This document shows, one piece after another, positions 5,771-6,668 of a stretch of DNA of 6,668 bases. The notes beneath the pieces are model-generated. The model was not told the origin of the DNA, searched no databases, and saw only the letters and a list, made by a program, of their open reading frames with translations. A program made the translations under genes and the position numbers. Source of the stretch: an uncultured Armatimonadota bacterium (GTDB lineage: Bacteria; Armatimonadota; Armatimonadia; Armatimonadales; Armatimonadaceae); the NCBI GenBank assembly GCA_903924445.1, contig CAIYBQ010000315.1, forward strand, positions 1 to 6,668. Reading direction: 5' to 3'. Every line of letters starts with the position of its first letter. The first letter of the stretch is position 1.

Positions 5771-6668
5771 TGCCTTTCCTCATCGCGGCTCTTGCTGTAT
5801 CCGGGCTCCTTCAACAAGGCACATCTGCTTCTGATCAAGCCGCTGCCAAGGCATCTACCAGTGTTTTACGGAAGACCGTAGCGCCCCAGTGGATAGGAAC
5901 GGGAGATCGATTTTGGTATCAACGTGAACGTGATGCCAATCTGTTTGAATTCGTTCTCGTAGATGCCAAAGCGGGCACGCGTAAGGTCTTTCCAAACAAG
6001 GAGATGCTTCAGGCGAACGCAGGGATCGAGGCTGTTTCCGTCAAGGTTGAGCTGTTGGAGCGGGCACCCAGGCCGCAACGCGGCATCGAATCCCGCGAGG
6101 TTTGGCTAACATTCGCCAACAAGAGTGACAAGCCCGCCGAGCTGTTCTGGATAGATGCCGGCAAAGAGCAATCGTATGGTGTCCTTCAACCAGGAACAAC
6201 CCGAAGGCTGAGAACCTTTTCCGGGCATCTCTGGCAAGTGCGGCGCAGTGATGCATCCAGTGCTGGTTTTTTACGCGGTGGAGCAAGTGATGCAGGCGTT
6301 GACATAACCAATGGGCCTCCAAGTCGTGCCGCATCGAATGTGGCTTCTAGAAAGTTGGTTGTTCGCAATCATAACCTTGCACTTCTCGGCACCGATGGAT
6401 CACCAAAAATGGTGACGACATCGGGTTTGGAAGCCGATGCGTTTAGTGGCAACCGGGTTTGGATGGCTCCGAATGGTCGCTATGCTATTGCATTCCGGGA
6501 AACCAAGCCACAATCCCACCCAGTGATATTGCGTAATACCCGGCCAAAAAACAGCATTGAGCCAACATACGAGACGATCGAGTATCCAAAGCCTGGAGAT
6601 GCGATTGCAAAGCCAACCGTAGTCCTTCTGGATTTGGAAAATGCCACTGAAACAGCGCTTTTATCGAC
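5761..6668 (+). CDS. S9/DPP-IV family serine peptidase, N-terminal part with VHL-like beta-domain (3' end outside window)
   Basis: 302 residues are visible, open at the window end. Residues 1-23 form a signal peptide (hydrophobic core about 5-17, likely cleavage after TSA at 23), so the enzyme is exported. Residues about 43-78 (QWIG, FWYQRE, FEFVLVDAKAGT) are the first strands of a DPP-IV-type beta-propeller, which resumes at VWMAPNGRYAIAF (233-245) and IEYPKPGDAIAKP (about 273-285), the hallmark of the DPP-IV N-terminal region. The catalytic alpha/beta hydrolase domain should follow downstream. Inserted at about 108-172 is a VHL beta-domain-like segment: FANKS (118-122), FWID (129-132), SYGVLQPGTTRR (138-149), TFSGHLW (152-158). 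The start is either ATG 5761 (weak GGA upstream) or ATG 5770, which forms TAATG with the preceding stop; either gives a signal peptide without N-terminal basic residues. Overlap with the upstream hydrolase implies translational coupling. Confidence 0.85.
   Translation, partial: MAIMPFLIAALAVSGLLQQGTSASDQAAAKASTSVLRKTVAPQWIGTGDRFWYQRERDANLFEFVLVDAKAGTRKVFPNKEMLQANAGIEAVSVKVELLERAPRPQRGIESREVWLTFANKSDKPAELFWIDAGKEQSYGVLQPGTTRRLRTFSGHLWQVRRSDASSAGFLRGGASDAGVDITNGPPSRAASNVASRKLVVRNHNLALLGTDGSPKMVTTSGLEADAFSGNRVWMAPNGRYAIAFRETKPQSHPVILRNTRPKNSIEPTYETIEYPKPGDAIAKPTVVLLDLENATETALLS
6085..6276 (+). other. VHL beta-domain-like insertion in the DPP-IV family peptidase
   Basis: Residues 109-172 of the peptidase. 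Compared with human VHL as I recall it, residues 138-158 match VHL 97-117 without gaps at Y98, L101, P103, G104, T105, R107, R108, G114, H115, L116 and W117. FANKS corresponds to VHL FCNRS (76-80). Trp130 corresponds to W88 with one residue deleted before Tyr139. The hydroxyproline pocket of VHL (W88, Y98, S111, H115, W117) is thus kept as W130, Y139, T152, H156, W158. VHL beta-like domains are known in bacterial proteins; the ligand here is unknown. Confidence 0.82.

Noticed and set aside
6041..6334. Minus-strand 97-residue open frame opposite the VHL-like segment
   Set aside because: The plus strand codes for the clear peptidase/VHL-like protein; the His/Arg/Cys-rich antisense product has no features.
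1..6668. CRISPR array, insertion sequence or tandem repeats
   Set aside because: No regularly spaced repeats, transposase motifs or terminal inverted repeats were seen on reading either strand.

Overview
This is a bacterial chromosomal segment of roughly 50% GC (estimated by eye) with ordinary gene spacing and no sign of an insertion sequence, phage or CRISPR array. The protein architectures (a membrane-anchored TPR protein behind an ABC-2 permease, a multidomain exported-type alpha/beta hydrolase, and a DPP-IV-type peptidase carrying a VHL-like insertion) are what I would expect from an Armatimonadota (Fimbriimonas-like) or planctomycete-like bacterium. No marker gene settles the phylum, so this is an inference at low to moderate confidence.

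Layout. (a) 1-2323, plus strand: the 3' end of an ABC-2 type transporter permease, followed after 1 nt by a 571-residue membrane-anchored TPR-like protein with a strong ribosome binding site. The unit closes with a hairpin terminator at 2342-2377 that can work on both strands. (b) 2560-3057, minus strand: a small predicted lipoprotein of unknown family, convergent with unit (a). Its promoter region holds a perfect 14-bp palindrome and is shared, back to back, with a tRNA gene. (c) 3120-3192, plus strand: tRNA-Glu(UUC) without encoded CCA, followed by a textbook intrinsic terminator. (d) 3368 to the window end, plus strand: two overlapping serine-hydrolase genes. The first encodes an 800-residue alpha/beta hydrolase with an intact Ser-Asp-His triad and large beta-rich and C-terminal accessory regions. 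The second (5761 to the end, open at the window edge) has a signal peptide and the start of a DPP-IV/prolyl-oligopeptidase (S9) beta-propeller.

The most interesting object is in that last gene. About 60 residues inserted at the start of the propeller look clearly like the beta-domain of the von Hippel-Lindau tumour suppressor (VHL), and all five positions that form the hydroxyproline pocket of human VHL are matched (one as Thr for Ser). A proline-directed peptidase family carrying a candidate hydroxyproline or proline-peptide reader, translationally coupled to a second serine hydrolase, suggests an extracytoplasmic peptide-degradation unit. The domain resemblance is visible in the sequence; the substrate idea is inference.

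Other items: the 800-residue hydrolase lacks both a recognisable signal peptide and a Shine-Dalgarno sequence although its start is forced; a perfect 20-bp palindrome lies inside the permease gene; a run of seven G lies immediately after the catalytic serine codon. The two gene-free gaps (2324-2559 and 3193-3367) are each shorter than 300 bases and hold mainly hairpins and candidate promoters.
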